Positions 11,316 through 24,071 of a stretch of 64,000 nucleotides of DNA are shown here, one piece after another (the first letter of the stretch is position 1; each line of letters begins with the position of its first letter). The stretch lies in the NCBI GenBank assembly GCA_003008705.1, contig PDUO01000022.1, forward strand, positions 954,549-1,018,548. The letters run 5' to 3'. The translations under genes were made by a program, and so were the position numbers. Under the pieces are notes generated by a model, which was not told the DNA's origin, did no database searches, and saw only the letters and a list, made by a program, of their open reading frames with translations. Source of the stretch: Pezicula radicicola (Eukaryota > Ascomycota > Leotiomycetes > Helotiales > Dermateaceae).

Positions 11316-14070
11316 GGCCTTAAATTCGTGCCTTTCAGTTACCGGGACGAGAAGGTCGACTTGGTAAATGTCCGTTGTATATGAAAGTCTTTTTTCTCCT
11401 CAATGTCCTAGACCCAGATGGAAGCCATTTGCGGAACACTCTTCCTGTAACTTGTATTATGGGAGGAGCAAACACTATTGGCAAGCATTATAATGATCGA
11501 AGTTTGTGTATATTATCAAAAAGAATGAGGTCGTTATTCGATATAGACCTACGAGTGAAGATATGCGGCTGATGAGGGTAAAATATTGCACAGCCTCTTT
11601 CATGCAGGTTTTGTAGCACCTCGATCAGCAAAAAGTAACTAAGTCTGCTAATTGGCAGGATAGATACGGGCTAAGCTCAAGTAAAATTACTTTTTAACAG
11701 TATTTCCACATACGCGGCCCTCCCAAACTGTTTATCTTATGGCACATCCTTGAGGGGTCTATCGCTTAGAGCCTCAAGCATCTAAACTTCTCACTCTTTT
11801 TCGTCCACAGTAGTAAATAACCAGCTATGCAGCCGGATCTTGGCAAGTATAAGTACCCCTTTCTCCGCTTTTGCCTCTATAATCACAGCACATCACATCT
11901 TAACATCATCACTTCAAGACTTACTCATTTACTTCTTTACTCTCAGGCTCCGATCAAAGCTTATTATCATCATGCCGAGCAATACAGGCCACTGATGTTA
12001 AATCTCCACATGTTCAGGATGAGCGACGCCCACTCCCACTCGCCTATATCTCCTTCAATACTCAAAGAAATTCTTTAACACACTCTTGGTTTACGAGCGT
12101 AGTAGCGGAAATTTAGAATGAATAAGAAGTATAACAAAACGAGGGAGTTTGCGTCCACCTCCTAGACTACTCTCGGGGATGGTTTGAAGTCTCTATAGGT
12201 ATATATGTCTATTATTCTGTCAAGTTGTTGGTTTTAGTATCTATCAAAAGATTTATTAAGCAATATAGGAATTTATTAAATACAGATCGCTTAAGAATTT
12301 ATTCGGTCAAAGTTTCTTAAAGCTAAGTACAAAAATGGTTTTATGGGTCTTCTGCAGGAGATAGTTAGAATGTTTAGAAGGGTGTAAGAGGGTCGTAGAG
12401 GCCCCCAAATTTCTTGGGAAGCCCCTGAATTTACTATTAAATCAGTACTCAGAATGCAGCTAGCACCTACTAGCAAGTTTACCTTAGACGATTGCATATG
12501 AAAAACAAGATCCTAATTATAGAACACACTAACGTGAATAGCGAATAGTATTGAATGGCCTGCAGTCTAGCGAAAATATACACGACTCTTTCCTAAATAC
12601 GGGTAATAGTAGTATCCTAATCACATTGCGCACGCACTGCATTTCCGACACAGTATATTTCCGACACATCGAGTTTCCGCCGCCGGCTCCACTTTTTAGT
12701 ACACTGCATTCCCAACATGGCGCATTAACTCTTACTAGGCGTTTCTGGTCAAATTCAAGGATAGTATTTACTCTTTCAAGGTGACAAATTGCACGCCCTC
12801 TTAACTTATGCTTTTACTCTTATCAATTATCCTCATTTTCAGCAATTATGATGAGACCTAGAGAATAAACATAGATAAGGCTGGCTATGTTTACGATATG
12901 ACTGGGAAATTTGGGGGCCAACTAGAATTACTATTTAAATATCTTATAGTATGATTCGGTCTTGGTAGTTTTAACCTGTGCGCGACGTTTAGGGTGCTTA
13001 GTAGCTAGTGGAAGACTAATAGCTGCCCTGTAGCTACCCCCGTCATAAAGCGGGAACACTCGCATGTAATGGGCTAATGTTTCTGCAATCTAGAGGCACA
13101 TACTGGCCAGCCTTATCTCGAATATAATATGTCTGAAATACAGATGTGTCTTTTGACCTAAGTGAATCAATTGCATACTGGGCGGCTTAAGGACCCCAAA
13201 TCTTCTAAAACACAGTTGTGAGCGTGCTCGAAGTGAAACCAAAACGGATAGTGTAAACAAATAGAAGAAAAACCATTATCGTTTAGTAGCATCGAAGGAG
13301 CATTCCATACCTATGGGATCTTGTGAGCTAGAGTCTCTCGCCAAGTAAATTAAACCCAACATACATAATACATTTGGCTTTCTATCAAATGTGGTAGTTG
13401 CCTTAAGAATTTCTTTTTGTCGCAAGCAGTATTATATCCACCAAATCGCAATATGCAGACATACCTACATCACTGAAATAAACCATTTCTCGATTCTTCT
13501 TCTACCAGTTGCGTGTGAATATGGGTTTATGCCGAAGGGCGATAGTCTTGAATCATGCAGTAAGGCTGACAGACAACCCCCACTTCTTTATGTACACCAT
13601 TTCAACGCGCATGTCTTCCTTCCAAGAAATTCCAGTGGCAAGAGATGTGAAATTGTACAATCTTACGCGGATCTCTTCAGCTCTGGACTCTGTAAGACAT
13701 AAGGAAATGTCGTGCGGCTGATGCCTACCTTAAGTGCCAAGTGAGCCAAGTCCCAATACCATCTGGTATTGTGTATCTGTAGCATTTTTGACGGCGCACT
13801 CGTTTTCTGTACTATGCCAATCCTTATTATTATTGGTTTGTTAAACGATTTAGGTGCACTTAGGGCCTATAGCCTTCGAAGTACATCGGATAAAGTTCCC
13901 TTGTAGGAAAGTAAGCATGCATGGTGTACAGCTCTTATCAGACTCGCAAACAGTAGACTAGTGGAGTTGTGCAAGATGAGCCGCCAGATGTAACGGGAGA
14001 TAAATGTAGGTCTCCTCTTGGGCCGCAGACCGCATTATTGCAGCTGCAAGATCTGTTTCAAGTAACGAAG
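11316..14070. other. Intergenic, AT-rich, no gene supported
   Basis: About 2.75 kb on the far side of the decayed protease-like gene. Open frames such as 11827-12078, 12551-12784 and 13391-13702 are short, overlap one another and lack any motif I can place. The stretch looks like degraded sequence; the last few hundred bases must carry the promoter of the DUF3176 gene. Confidence 0.5.
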
Positions 14071-16111
14071 ATGTCGACAGGTAATTATACACCAGTTTCG
14101 CCAGTCCACGACACGATAGAAGTACATGATGTGCCATTAACAGAGTAAGTCTTCCAAAAGTTATCCTAGAATTCTGATACCATACTAACTGAACCAGTAT
14201 ACGTCTCCCCAGCTACAGAAAGCCGGTTCCAACAGTGAGTTTGGACGGCAGAAGTGATACAGCATCAAACAAGCACTCTCGAAACTGGAGTGACAGCACA
14301 GCAACATCTTTTAAAAAAGACGACCAATCAAGCCTAGTACGACTGATATCAAAACCTAGATTCAAATCTGATGGATCATGGTTTCGCGAGATCGCATCCT
14401 TGTGTGTAGGGGCTTCCTCTGTTGTGGCTATCATCACTGTACTCGCTGTCTTTAGCGATTCCTCGCTTCCGGAATGGCCTTTGGGTATCACGCTGAATAC
14501 ATTGATTGCGGTCCTGGCTGCTCTTGCTAATGCTGCTCTTGCTGTACCACTGTCGAGTGGTTTCAGTCAATTGAAATGGGTTTGGTTCAAGGAGAGATCT
14601 GCTCCGCTTGGCGATATGGAATTATTTGATGAGGCAAGCAGAGGATCTTGGGGTGCTGCAAGATTGTTGGGGAAGGCTCGCGGAGGGTAAGAATTCCTGG
14701 TTTTTGTTCCCTCATAAAACGTATATCCATTTTTCAGATTACTAACTTGGAACTTTACCAGGGTTGTTGGATCTTTTGGTGCCGTCATTACAATTGTTGC
14801 CCTTATACTGGGCCCCTTCTCTCAGCAGGTTGCCACATACCCCACAAGAAGTGCTGTCTCATCGAGAGAAGCAACAGTTCCCATGGCTATAAATTACACT
14901 GGTGTTCTGCCTGGAGATACGTCAAGTAAGAAAAATGTTCAACGTATGGTTATTGACAAGACTAACAAACAATCACAGCTGGCTTCGTGCCCATCCTGCC
15001 CATGAAATCTGCTGTATACGCAGGCCTCTTTGCCGAATCAGGTCAAGCATTCCCTAGCTTCGTCTGCGAGAGTGGAAATTGCACATTTCCACTATACGAT
15101 ACCTTAGCAGTATGTAGCAGCTGCGTCAGCCTCACACCCTTCATGACACGATATTGTAATGGTACAACGGATCAATCACTTTGCGGATGGCAGGTTCCAC
15201 AGGGAGCTTTGTTGAGAGATAGCAAAGATGTGTTCAGCATGACCAGCTATTTTCCGAGCTTAGCGGGTGATATGCCATATACAAATATTATCAAGCTCAT
15301 CTTCATGGGCACAGAAGCACAAGATGGTCCGCCGCTCAATTACAACCCATGGGCTTTACAGTGCACTCTTGACTACTGCGCTCAAACACTTAGCTCGTCT
15401 GTTATTAACGGAAAAATCAACGAAAACATCACGTCGGAAATCCACAACAACTCTGTCGTCGATATCACGAATAGCGAAGGGAAGACGCCAGTTGCGCTTA
15501 CAACAACACAAAATCAAACCGTCTTCATAAGCGAACCAGCAATGCTTGGGATTCAGTCTTGGTTTTCCAACATTTTCGTAAATGGAAGTGCATCGCGGAA
15601 CTCAAGCTTCGAGGGTTTGGACCAAGCTGCCTTGGTTGTTGTCAACTTGACTGTGGGTATTTCGTCGGGCACGACTTATTTCGACACGGATGTTGTGCAG
15701 ACCTTCTACTGGGACTACTACGAATACGCAGATGGTCTGACCAAAGCTATGCGAGACCTCGCTTCTGCAATGACGGTCGCTTTTCGATCTTTCAATGGTG
15801 TAAATCCAGTTCATGGAGTTGCTACGAACATCGAGACGTACGTCAAAGTCCGATGGGGATGGATAACACTTCCTCTTTTCGTTGTTTTGGCGACAGCAAT
15901 ATTCTTGATATTGGCGATGATAAGAAGTTCGAGGAGTGGCACTGAGCTTTGGAAGGGCAGTGCACTTGCGATGTTGTTTTATGGGCTCGATCATGCAACT
16001 AAGGTTCAAGTTGGTACTCATGGCCACTTTGAAGAGAAGAAAAAGAAGATGAAGGATTTTAAAGTCAGGCTTGACGAAGATAATAATTTCGGCAGCGTTC
16101 TGAGATCTTGA
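14071..16111 (+). CDS. DUF3176-family membrane protein
   Basis: About 619 aa from exons 14071..14144, 14198..14686, 14762..14925 and 14979..16111; all phases close. After a short Ser/Thr-rich cytosolic start come hydrophobic helices (SLCVGASSVVAIITVLAVF; LNTLIAVLAALANAALAVPL), the family-typical DEASRGSWGAARLL, a third helix (FGAVITIVALIL), a large extracellular loop rich in Asn-glycosylation sites and paired cysteines (CESGNCTFP, YCNGTT), and a last helix before LWKGSALAMLFYGLD. This layout is that of DUF3176 proteins, widespread and multi-copy in filamentous ascomycetes, probably at the plasma membrane, with no established function. The tail is short and basic. The start is chosen because the first 25 codons precede a good GTAAGT site and restore frame. 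Confidence 0.85.
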
Positions 16112-16614
16112 TATTCTAGTAGGAAGAGTTTCATTGCGAACGAGAACGGAAGTCATGAGAAGTCTGGTTCATTTCTTACGTAGCAGTTATTCATGAAAGT
16201 TGTATAGAAATCCTTTGGCACAAATATGAAAATTAGCTGACTATGATTATTTTGGTGTGTACTATAGTTGGTCTCGTGAGGGAGGTCAACAAAGCTATTT
16301 AAACATGTGAGCGGCCATATTATTTTAACAGAATAGTAAGCATTAAAGGGCTCTCGGTCTTAAGACCCACAGAATGGTTATAAGAAGCAGCTTCGGCGAA
16401 AGATGCAGAAAGGAATGATGGTCGGGTTTAGTATCTTCTAAAAAGAATGCCGTATTGATAAGGCTTTAAGTAGCTGGAATAAATGTAGAGACAAGTGCGG
16501 AACTATTATCTACTATTTGATAGCCTACTATTTAGGATTAAATTTAAGAACATTGGAATTTGATTCCACTTCTCGGGGTTTTGGCTCTGAACCAAACAAG
16601 AACCTACTAGCTAC

Positions 16615-17210
16615 CTAGCAGCTTCTCCAAACACCAGATATCATTTTCTTCTTAGACCGATACAGAAGAGTATGGAATTGAGAGGTGTCTACAGAATAAT
16701 GATGGAGTGTGCTATATATAACATCCACTGTAGTGACTGTAGTGTACTCCTGTCCAGCGAAGATAATGACAGCATTCCGATCTGCACGGTTTCTGAGGAG
16801 CAACTCGAAAAGCCTTGGGTAAGAAGACTTGTTGTCGTGGTCTTGGAATAAGGGTCGTTGAAGTGCAACACCTCCTTGAATCACATCGTCTTTAGCAACC
16901 TCCAACATCGCTTGCCAGGGACTGGATATTTTAAGCCACCAGGATCGAGTAGAGAGACTACGGTACATTTTATTGGGATTATCGCCGTGCTCAAGAAGCA
17001 ACTGGATGGTATCAAGATTCCAACCGCGCATGGAATCTTCGTCTAAAGGCAATCTTAGAGCGTAGTCCAAGTACGGTTTGCCTTTCTTTTTCTTCAAAAT
17101 ATCAATGTCTTCGTCTAGTTTCTTGGCCACATAAGCACTCAATCCTCATACAATGGTCAATGCCAGGAAATTGTCATGTGAATCAGTCGCTGCAGCAGGA
17201 GTGTCACCAA
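16615..17210 (-). pseudogene. C-terminal remnant of NACHT/ankyrin-type protein
   Basis: The minus strand encodes a fragment matching the C-terminal module of fungal NACHT-type proteins: HDNFLALTIV, then SAYVAKKLDED, KKKKGKPYLDYALR, LDTIQLLLEHGDNPNKMY (an ankyrin-like unit) and SSPWQAMLEVA. A TGA at about 17145 interrupts the frame just before GLSAYVA, and nothing upstream resembles the NACHT ATPase. The fragment is therefore truncated at its N-terminal side and broken by a stop. Intact relatives are intracellular STAND NTPases, some linked to non-self recognition. The opposite end abuts the APH-like wreck. Confidence 0.6.
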
Positions 17211-17239
17211 CGTGAAATATAGGGCCTTACATTTGCTGC

Positions 17240-17720
17240 GATGTCATTTAGAGGGCAAACGCGTTTCGATCACTCTTTCCAGGCCCTTTCCCTCTCAGTT
17301 ACATGGATATTGGAGCGTAAAATCTTCTCGTTGATAATGTTTTCGATAATATTGCCGTTATCGATTGGGAGATGGCACAAACAGCTCCGTGGGAAACTTT
17401 TTACTTCCCTATGCCATTTCCGACTAACGTTGAGAGCGATATTGATCTTCAGAAGCAATTGAGTGATAAGGATCATGGAGCACACGAGTTCACCACCAAA
17501 TTATTCGAAGCTCAGCGCGCGTATATGTAGGCTTCAAGTGTGCTGAGGCAGCACTGAAAAAGCGTGCTACCCTAGTAGATCACTCTCTCGCTTCAGTACT
17601 GGAAAGCAATACATCGAAGCTTTTCTAGGTGATGGAGCAATTTTGGACGAGGCTCTGCCGACTGGGATGAGATCTACATGTTTGCCACAAAACGAATTGC
17701 CTACGGTATGGACTAACGCT
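17240..17720 (+). pseudogene. Remnant of an APH-like (aminoglycoside phosphotransferase family) kinase
   Basis: Plus-strand frame near 17283-17525 reads GPFPLSYMDIGA, a TAA, then NLLVDNVFDNIAVIDWEMA and QTAPWETFYFPMPFP. These are the Brenner-like catalytic segment and the DWE metal-binding segment of the large fungal APH-type kinase family. Further on, after a frame shift near 17530, come DHSLASVLESNTSKLF, another stop, and VMEQFWTRLCRLG. The N-terminal lobe is not recognisable. Multiple stops and shifts show a dead copy. Fungal members are rarely linked to antibiotic resistance; the substrate is unknown. Confidence 0.6.
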
Positions 17721-18428
17721 GGGCGTCATAGCTCTATGGTAATAAGGGCGTTGGGAAACCTAGATGTTCTGATCTCAACCTGATCATGTGTTAGACCTTT
17801 GTTGAATGTTGCGTAGTAAATTATTCATCGTCTGAGGCCCCTTCGCATCTTCCATACTATTCGCTCTCCACTCATTCACCTGTAAGCAGAAAGGATTTTT
17901 CCTTCTTTTTAACGTCAGTATGTCCAGACCCACCAGAATCTATCGCCCTCCTGCCTCTGAAACATTATTATTCTTCTCCAAGTATAGATACGTATTATTG
18001 GTATTTTCTTGCTATCACGCAGACAGTAGTAATAATACCATGCGTTATTATGCAGCTATTCACGACCTTCGTGTTCACTTAGCTGCTTGAAATTTCTAGG
18101 TAGACGATCAAGTATGACCAATGGTGAGCCAGCTGTAGATTTCAACTCAGCCATACTATAGCTAAGCTTCTAATTTCTGATGGCTTCCTCAACAGTTCTA
18201 TTCGCATCTTACTTTTCTTACCTACTGTGCTACAGATAGTAACCTGTGCTTGATGAGATAACTATTTGTAAGCATAACGTGTTTATGTCTTACTCTTCCT
18301 GGATGCTACAACAAATATTTCAGATGCCTCGCCCTATCCTCTGTAGTAGCGGGAATCTTCTACGTCTCGGATGGAGCCATTTGGGCTTGGACGTAGAAGG
18401 TCATGGACGGAGGATAAATATTTAGAAA
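17721..18428. other. Intergenic region
   Basis: About 700 bases between the kinase remnant and the P450 3' end. I see no coding signal beyond scattered short frames; it includes the P450 3' UTR at its right side. Confidence 0.45.
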
Positions 18429-20127
18429 TTACAAGACCTTGTCGTGTTTTCGAAAATTGATCAAGCAGAGGTGCTCCTGAATTAGAAGGCCAGTTAGTTA
18501 AATATACCTCGCTGAGGATGGCGTTGGACAATGACAAACCTTCATCTTTGGCATAGTCTCATCATAGAAAACCTCAAAGCGACTGGTGATTCCTGGTGAG
18601 ATATCCTCGGTTCCAGGCTTGACGCTAGTGCTATACACCCTATAAATTGCAGCAGCCAAAGTTGTCATCTCAGCCATTGCCAAACTATGACTTATTAGCA
18701 ACTGTACAAATTTTTCAAAATGAGACAATAACCTACTGTAACCCAATGCACATCCTTCCACCGCTTGAGAAGGCCCAGAACCATCTATTCATATCCACAA
18801 GTTCCTTTCCTCCTGCAAACCATCTTTCAGGATTGAAGACGAGTGGATCTTTGAAGACTTCTTCGTTGCGGTGTAGGGAGTATGGTGACATGCTGACAAT
18901 GGTGTTGGCTGGGACTTTGTATCCATCGATTACAGTATCAACCGGCAGGCTTCGGGGCTCTGCCGCAGGAAGAGGAGCGTACAGCCTGAGAGTTTCCTTG
19001 ATTACAGCATCAAGATATGGGAGTTTGCCAGTTGCCTCAGCTGTTGGAATACCTCGGAAGTCCAGCATATCACCAGTCATAGCTGATACTTCCTCGATGA
19101 GCTTGGCTTGGAAATGAGAATTTTTGGGTAGAGAGAGCGCCCAGATCAAGAACATAAGAGTGTCGCTTGTGGTGTCGACGCCTGCCAAAACATGGTCGGC
19201 AGCTTCGGAAGCAATTTCCAAATCTCCAAGTCCATTAGTCTTTTGAGAAACATGGCTTTGCCAAAGTCTGCCCATGATGGAAGACGTATCCAAAGACGTC
19301 TTTTTGGAATCAGACAACTGGGCCGATGAAAACCCTTCCCAAGCCTCCAATGCATGCCGGCGTATGCCTGTGTACACAACAGGTTTCTTCTGAGGTAGTA
19401 GCCCGAGCGTATCGATGATTCTCTCCGTGAGTCCAGTTCTGGTCATAAGCCACTTTGTATACCTTGGAAGATGAACAGCAAACCAAGAAAGCTTCCTCCG
19501 AGATGGATCCATCACATCATTTATAAGAGCGCGATCTTGATTTGAACCCGTTAGTGCCTTTGTCCCTCCAAAGTCTTTACCATACAGGAAATGTGTTATA
19601 TTATCGAGAGCAAAGTAATGCAAACTGGTGAATATCTCGCTTGATTTTGGATCTTTCTCCAGAAGTTGCATGTACTGCCAAGCCTTTTCCTCAACAGCAA
19701 TGGCAGGGCCCTTGAGAATAGCAGATTTGGAGTATGCGTGATTAAGCAGCTTCTTCCTGTCGCTGTGTGTCTTTGGACTTGCAAAGGTGAACAGATTCTC
19801 CTTGCCGTAGACATTGAACATTTGGTAAAAAGAAGTCCGCTCAAATCCACTTCCTGCGCCGTAGATTGTCTTCAAGGCGGCGAGACTGTTGAAGGAAAGT
19901 TCGTTGGGACCGACTCGTGCTGCTGGCCCATATTCACGATGGAGCTGATCGATCTTTCTAGTTCGTGTTCCTCTCCAGTCTTCGAAGGCTAGTCGCCATT
20001 TTGTAAGGGCAAATAATTTGGGGCCTGGTATATTCCAGAGCCGAGAGAGGGGTGATATGACGAGGGAATGAATAGCGAAGAGAACGAGGAGAATGGGGGC
20101 AAGCCAGCTCAAACTGAAAGAATCCAT
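18429..20127 (-). CDS. Cytochrome P450 monooxygenase
   Basis: About 527 aa, read as exons 20127..18737, 18684..18540 and 18476..18429. It starts with one membrane anchor (WLAPILLVLFAIHSLVI) and the proline-rich hinge NIPGPKLFALTKW, so it should sit in the endoplasmic reticulum. The I-helix AGVDTTSDT (oxygen activation), the K-helix ExxR in KETLRLY, the PERW segment and the heme-binding FSSGGRMCIG with Cys at about residue 460 are all present. Splicing restores LHLAMAEM after the heme Cys and a C-terminus EHLCLINFRKHDKVL; both unspliced frames stop early. The family is microsomal class II fungal P450, in the broad benzoate/pisatin-demethylase-like group, but the substrate cannot be read from sequence. 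No reductase or backbone enzyme is next to it. Confidence 0.9.
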
Positions 20128-22803
20128 ATTTTTGACACTATATCTTGGCTATAGACTGCTCACTCGAGCAGATCGGGTACTTATAATTATTATATAATTG
20201 CTTTTCTAATGGTTGTGAAGGTGGGATGGTGTTGTCTCTCACCGAATGGAACTTCGAACCTAGGTAGGTAAAGGGCAGATAAGAGAAGGGTCATGCGAAA
20301 TACGACTGCGGCCATTTGTCGGGGCACGCGCCGCCAAGCCAGAACTGGCAAGCTTTGCATCTTGAACGTTTTGTCTCTCCTTCGTACATAATTCCCAAGT
20401 CATCTATTCTTGAGCACCGAACACTGAACTGTAGCACACAAGAACGACCCTGCCAATAGGTGAGCTATATATGCAGTAGATTATTAGCCTGAGCCCTCAA
20501 CAGCTAGAATCATGGCTAACCCCACCGGCAGGAAGTTCTCTACAGCAGTTCACGATGCAACGCCCTTGAAACTCCTTATAGCCTACAACACCAATCTCTC
20601 TCCTTCACCATTATCGATCCTTCATACAGAAATGCATACGTAGGTGTTGCATGGGAGGGTGCGGGTTTTTTGCCCGAATATATATATTGGCACCGAGGAG
20701 ACTCGCGCTCCGCAATCTCCTTTATGGACTCGGAGGATCACAGGCTCTATAGCTCTGCCATGTCTTTATCGTTGTTTATGTTGGAACATTCTAAGGGCAT
20801 CTAAGTATGGAGCTACACAGACATAGCTATGTCGCAGTAAGCCAGTAAATTGAGTCACTTCGCAGGCACCATGATGCACTTGCATCGCTCTCTATCCCTC
20901 TTCCTGTTTTGAATCGACCTGTTTTGCGATAGCACCCAATTTCAACCGCAATCGATGCAAATTTCGGCATTATTGGGGCCCACAGCTATTTGTGACTAGG
21001 TTTGACGGAACTCTTGTCGGTTGAGCTTAGGTAAGAATAGGTGAGGTTAGAAGTAAGTGAAACGAATTTGCCAATATGCAGAATCTAGGAGACTACTACC
21101 GGACTCTTAGTTGTTCTTTATTGTTGGACTATGTAAGTATTACTTGCGTTTCCGTTTCTTACTTGTCAATTTCTCAAATGGCTCTTGTCACCAATTCATT
21201 ATCCTGGCGCTGGTGTTGCTGCTGTTCTGCTAGTCACACCATTAGCATCTCTCGCTTCCAGTGGCACGAGCAGGATACTCCTAACACTTCATGTCTTCGT
21301 GGATCCGATCTACCCACTAGTTTCGGAGACGCCCCAGGAGACTTATATCTCTATGGTGGCAACCTACTTTCTTCAAGTCGTTCCACCCCAACCAATATGC
21401 AACTCAAGCAGAGAGACGTCTTATGCACGGTTGACAATGAGAGAGGCGAAGTGTATCGAGACTTGATATCAGAAAAATTGACCGCCATACTCGTATCATC
21501 CACGCTGTTCCGGAAGAGACCTGATTAGACTTACATCATAAAGTGACTAGCAGAAACACATTGCTTGTTGCTACTACAATTAACCGCTGTGATAACAGGT
21601 ATCTCGCGACATTCACTTGCCACTCATTTATGATATCATACTGTACAGCAGATCACACAAGGTTCGCAACACCGAATCCTGAGGGGATGACTATCGAATT
21701 GCCAAAATAATCTTCAAATAAAAGGCCAGGGATGGCATTGTTGCACAGCAACCCTAATATAATTGATGATTAATATTTAGATACACGAATACGCAATGTC
21801 CTCTCCTATTGATTGCGCCCTCAACCACGGTCATGCGACTGGCTCAACAAGCGAACTTCCCCAACGACCATCCCCGTCTCATCTTTCACAAGGCTGGCAC
21901 TCTCCCGCTGTGTTGTCCCTGCGCTCATCAGTCGCATTGCACAGCGATGGCATCACATTTTTTCTTCTCTTTCTTTCTTTCTTTTTTTCTGCAGCCAGCA
22001 GTGGCTTGTTGGCAAGAGAGCTGTCTCCTGGTACTCTATAATTATCCTGTCTATCTACCTATTACCTCTGCCAATCTAATCCATTGCGACTTGGCCTCAG
22101 TCGTCGGAAGCAGGGTCACATGAATGACAACGACAATTCCCAGGTTATTTCCATCGCCTTTGTGATTAAATCATCATAATGGCATTGATATTACAGCTCA
22201 GAATGGATCCAATGCTGCATCTCCGCTTCGTCCGGCCTCGTCCATCTCATAGGGCCACATTTGACTACTTTCGCATGGAAAAGTATTGTTCAGTTTCAGG
22301 TCAGTGCCCTCTTAAACCATCTATACTATACTCTCAGGCCAAGCTCCTAGTTAGCCGTTTTTGTTCCTCCTGGTCCTATCATTTGCTGCTACCGTTCCTT
22401 TTGGGCCCTCGCTAGAGGCTTCGACCAACTTTTCTTGCCATGCAGATGCCCTGATATAAGGCACCTAGTATTATCACCACGTCACATCGATCGAAGTTTA
22501 TTTGCTCTCAAGTGTTACCCAGGCGGAGAGAGCATCTGCCGGCATCGCTTCCGGCGATCTAACACAGTCATTTAATCGTCTCTTCTCTCTTTGCAGTTCT
22601 CCCACAGACGTTATGATGTTATAAGCCCGCAACCTGCACCATTCTGTATAATGTCTTCAAGTCTTAGACGTTTCTGAACGTTTATATTCTCTGTAAGTTG
22701 CGCACCTAATGGGTCGATTAATTATTTAGGAGTCAAAACTAATTCCATAATGCTACGAAGATCAGATAACCAAGTTCAACGCGCAGCGCCAGGGCGCCGA
22801 ATA
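20128..22803. other. Intergenic region, no gene supported
   Basis: About 2.6 kb between the divergently arranged P450 and SUR7-like genes. A 44-codon frame at 20512-20646 starts with ATG but has no recognisable motif. Frames at 21076-21528 and 21796-22123 overlap in several phases and look spurious. A pyrimidine tract lies at 21959-21992. It must contain both promoters. Confidence 0.5.
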
Positions 22804-24071
22804 ATGTCGGAAAAGCCACAACCAAATCCAAGGCCTCGAGATCGGGGAGGCCTCCGACTCACAGTCATTGGTCCTATAATCTTTGCGATTGTTGCTTTCA
22901 TTCTCACTTTGCTAGTCGTCATATCGGGCTCCAAGGTTGGAATGTTAGAGGATGCCCACGTCATGACAGTAAGTTAGCCTTTATCTCTTTAGCACAATTG
23001 TTCCTCGCTCCCAGAATTGTTCACTGACCAGGCCAATAGCTGAATACATCTGGAGTTGGCCAAAACATCATAGAGTTCTCACCAGCTGCAACGTCGACCA
23101 GCTCGTCCTCTAACCCTGTCGAGAGTTTCTTTGCTGGGCTTCTTGGAAACCTCACATCGGATATTGATGAGGGTCTCAATAGTGCTGAAGCTAGTCTGGT
23201 CGGGGAAGCTGTCGCAGCTCTGGGTATTTCGGAGTACTATTCCTTCCATCTTCGGACCATCTGCGAAGGCAATCTCTCGAGCACTTCAGACCCCAATGCA
23301 AAATTTGAAGTGGAGAAATGCTCTAGCTACTCCGAAAAGGGTGCAGGTAAAGTTATCTTCGCTTTTTTTTTTTACCAACCAATCACTAAGAGTTTTCCTA
23401 CAGGTCTTCAAAAACTCATCGACATCGTCCCCAGTTCAGTAACAGTAGGCACAACCGACATCAGCGTGCCCATCCTCTCAACCGTCTCCTCAGCAGGCAG
23501 CTACCTCACAGATCTCCCCTCAGCTCTAGGCAAAACAACCTTTGCCTTCTACATTATTGCTATGGTCGGCAACGGCGTTTCTATACCCCTATCAGCCCTC
23601 GCAGGCATCCGAGCAGGATCACCACTCCTCCACTACAGCTCTCTGCTCCTCTCGATCTTCACGCTCCTCTTCCAATTCCTAGGTGCCGTTTTGTCCACGG
23701 CCTTAATCGTAACAGCCACAACAGTCGTGAATAAATTCGCTGGAGCCATCGGACTTTCTGCTGGCACTGGTTCAGAATTCCTAACCTTCACATGGGTTAG
23801 TTTTGCACTTGTGTTGCTTGCGAATCTGTATTGGACATCCATCTGGTTTGTTGAATTCCGGGAGAGGTCGTATAAAGCGAGGAGGAGGACAGATAAGGAG
23901 AAGGGCAATTATAGGGGCATTTTTAAGGAGGTTTTGTCGGACTTGAGGTTACCGAGAGAGGATAACGGTTCCCCAAAGGGGGTTACGACTTCGAGTGGTA
24001 GGCCACCTAGCGAAATGGGGGCTTTGGAGCTGGTGAGGAGGACTAGTCATAATAATAAGGTGTGGATTTAA
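22804..24071 (+). CDS. SUR7/PalI-family membrane protein
   Basis: 379 aa if started at 22804; an upstream in-frame ATG at 22750 adds 18 residues. Exons are 22804..22968, 23040..23346 and 23404..24071. The order fits SUR7/PalI proteins (eisosome/cortical patch or pH sensing): TM1 (IGPIIFAIVAFILTLLVVIS), a long Ser-rich extracellular loop with two cysteines (RTICEGNLS; EKCSSYS), then three helices (FAFYIIAMVGNGVSIPLSAL; SSLLLSIFTLLFQFLGAVLS; FALVLLANLYWTSIWFVEF) and a basic cytosolic tail rich in Arg/Lys. Intron 2 carries a T-run that would break the frame if retained. Which branch of the family it belongs to is not decided here. Confidence 0.8.

Noticed and set aside
20512..20646. 44-codon ATG-started frame
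   Set aside because: Too short and without motif, conserved start context or neighbours to support it.
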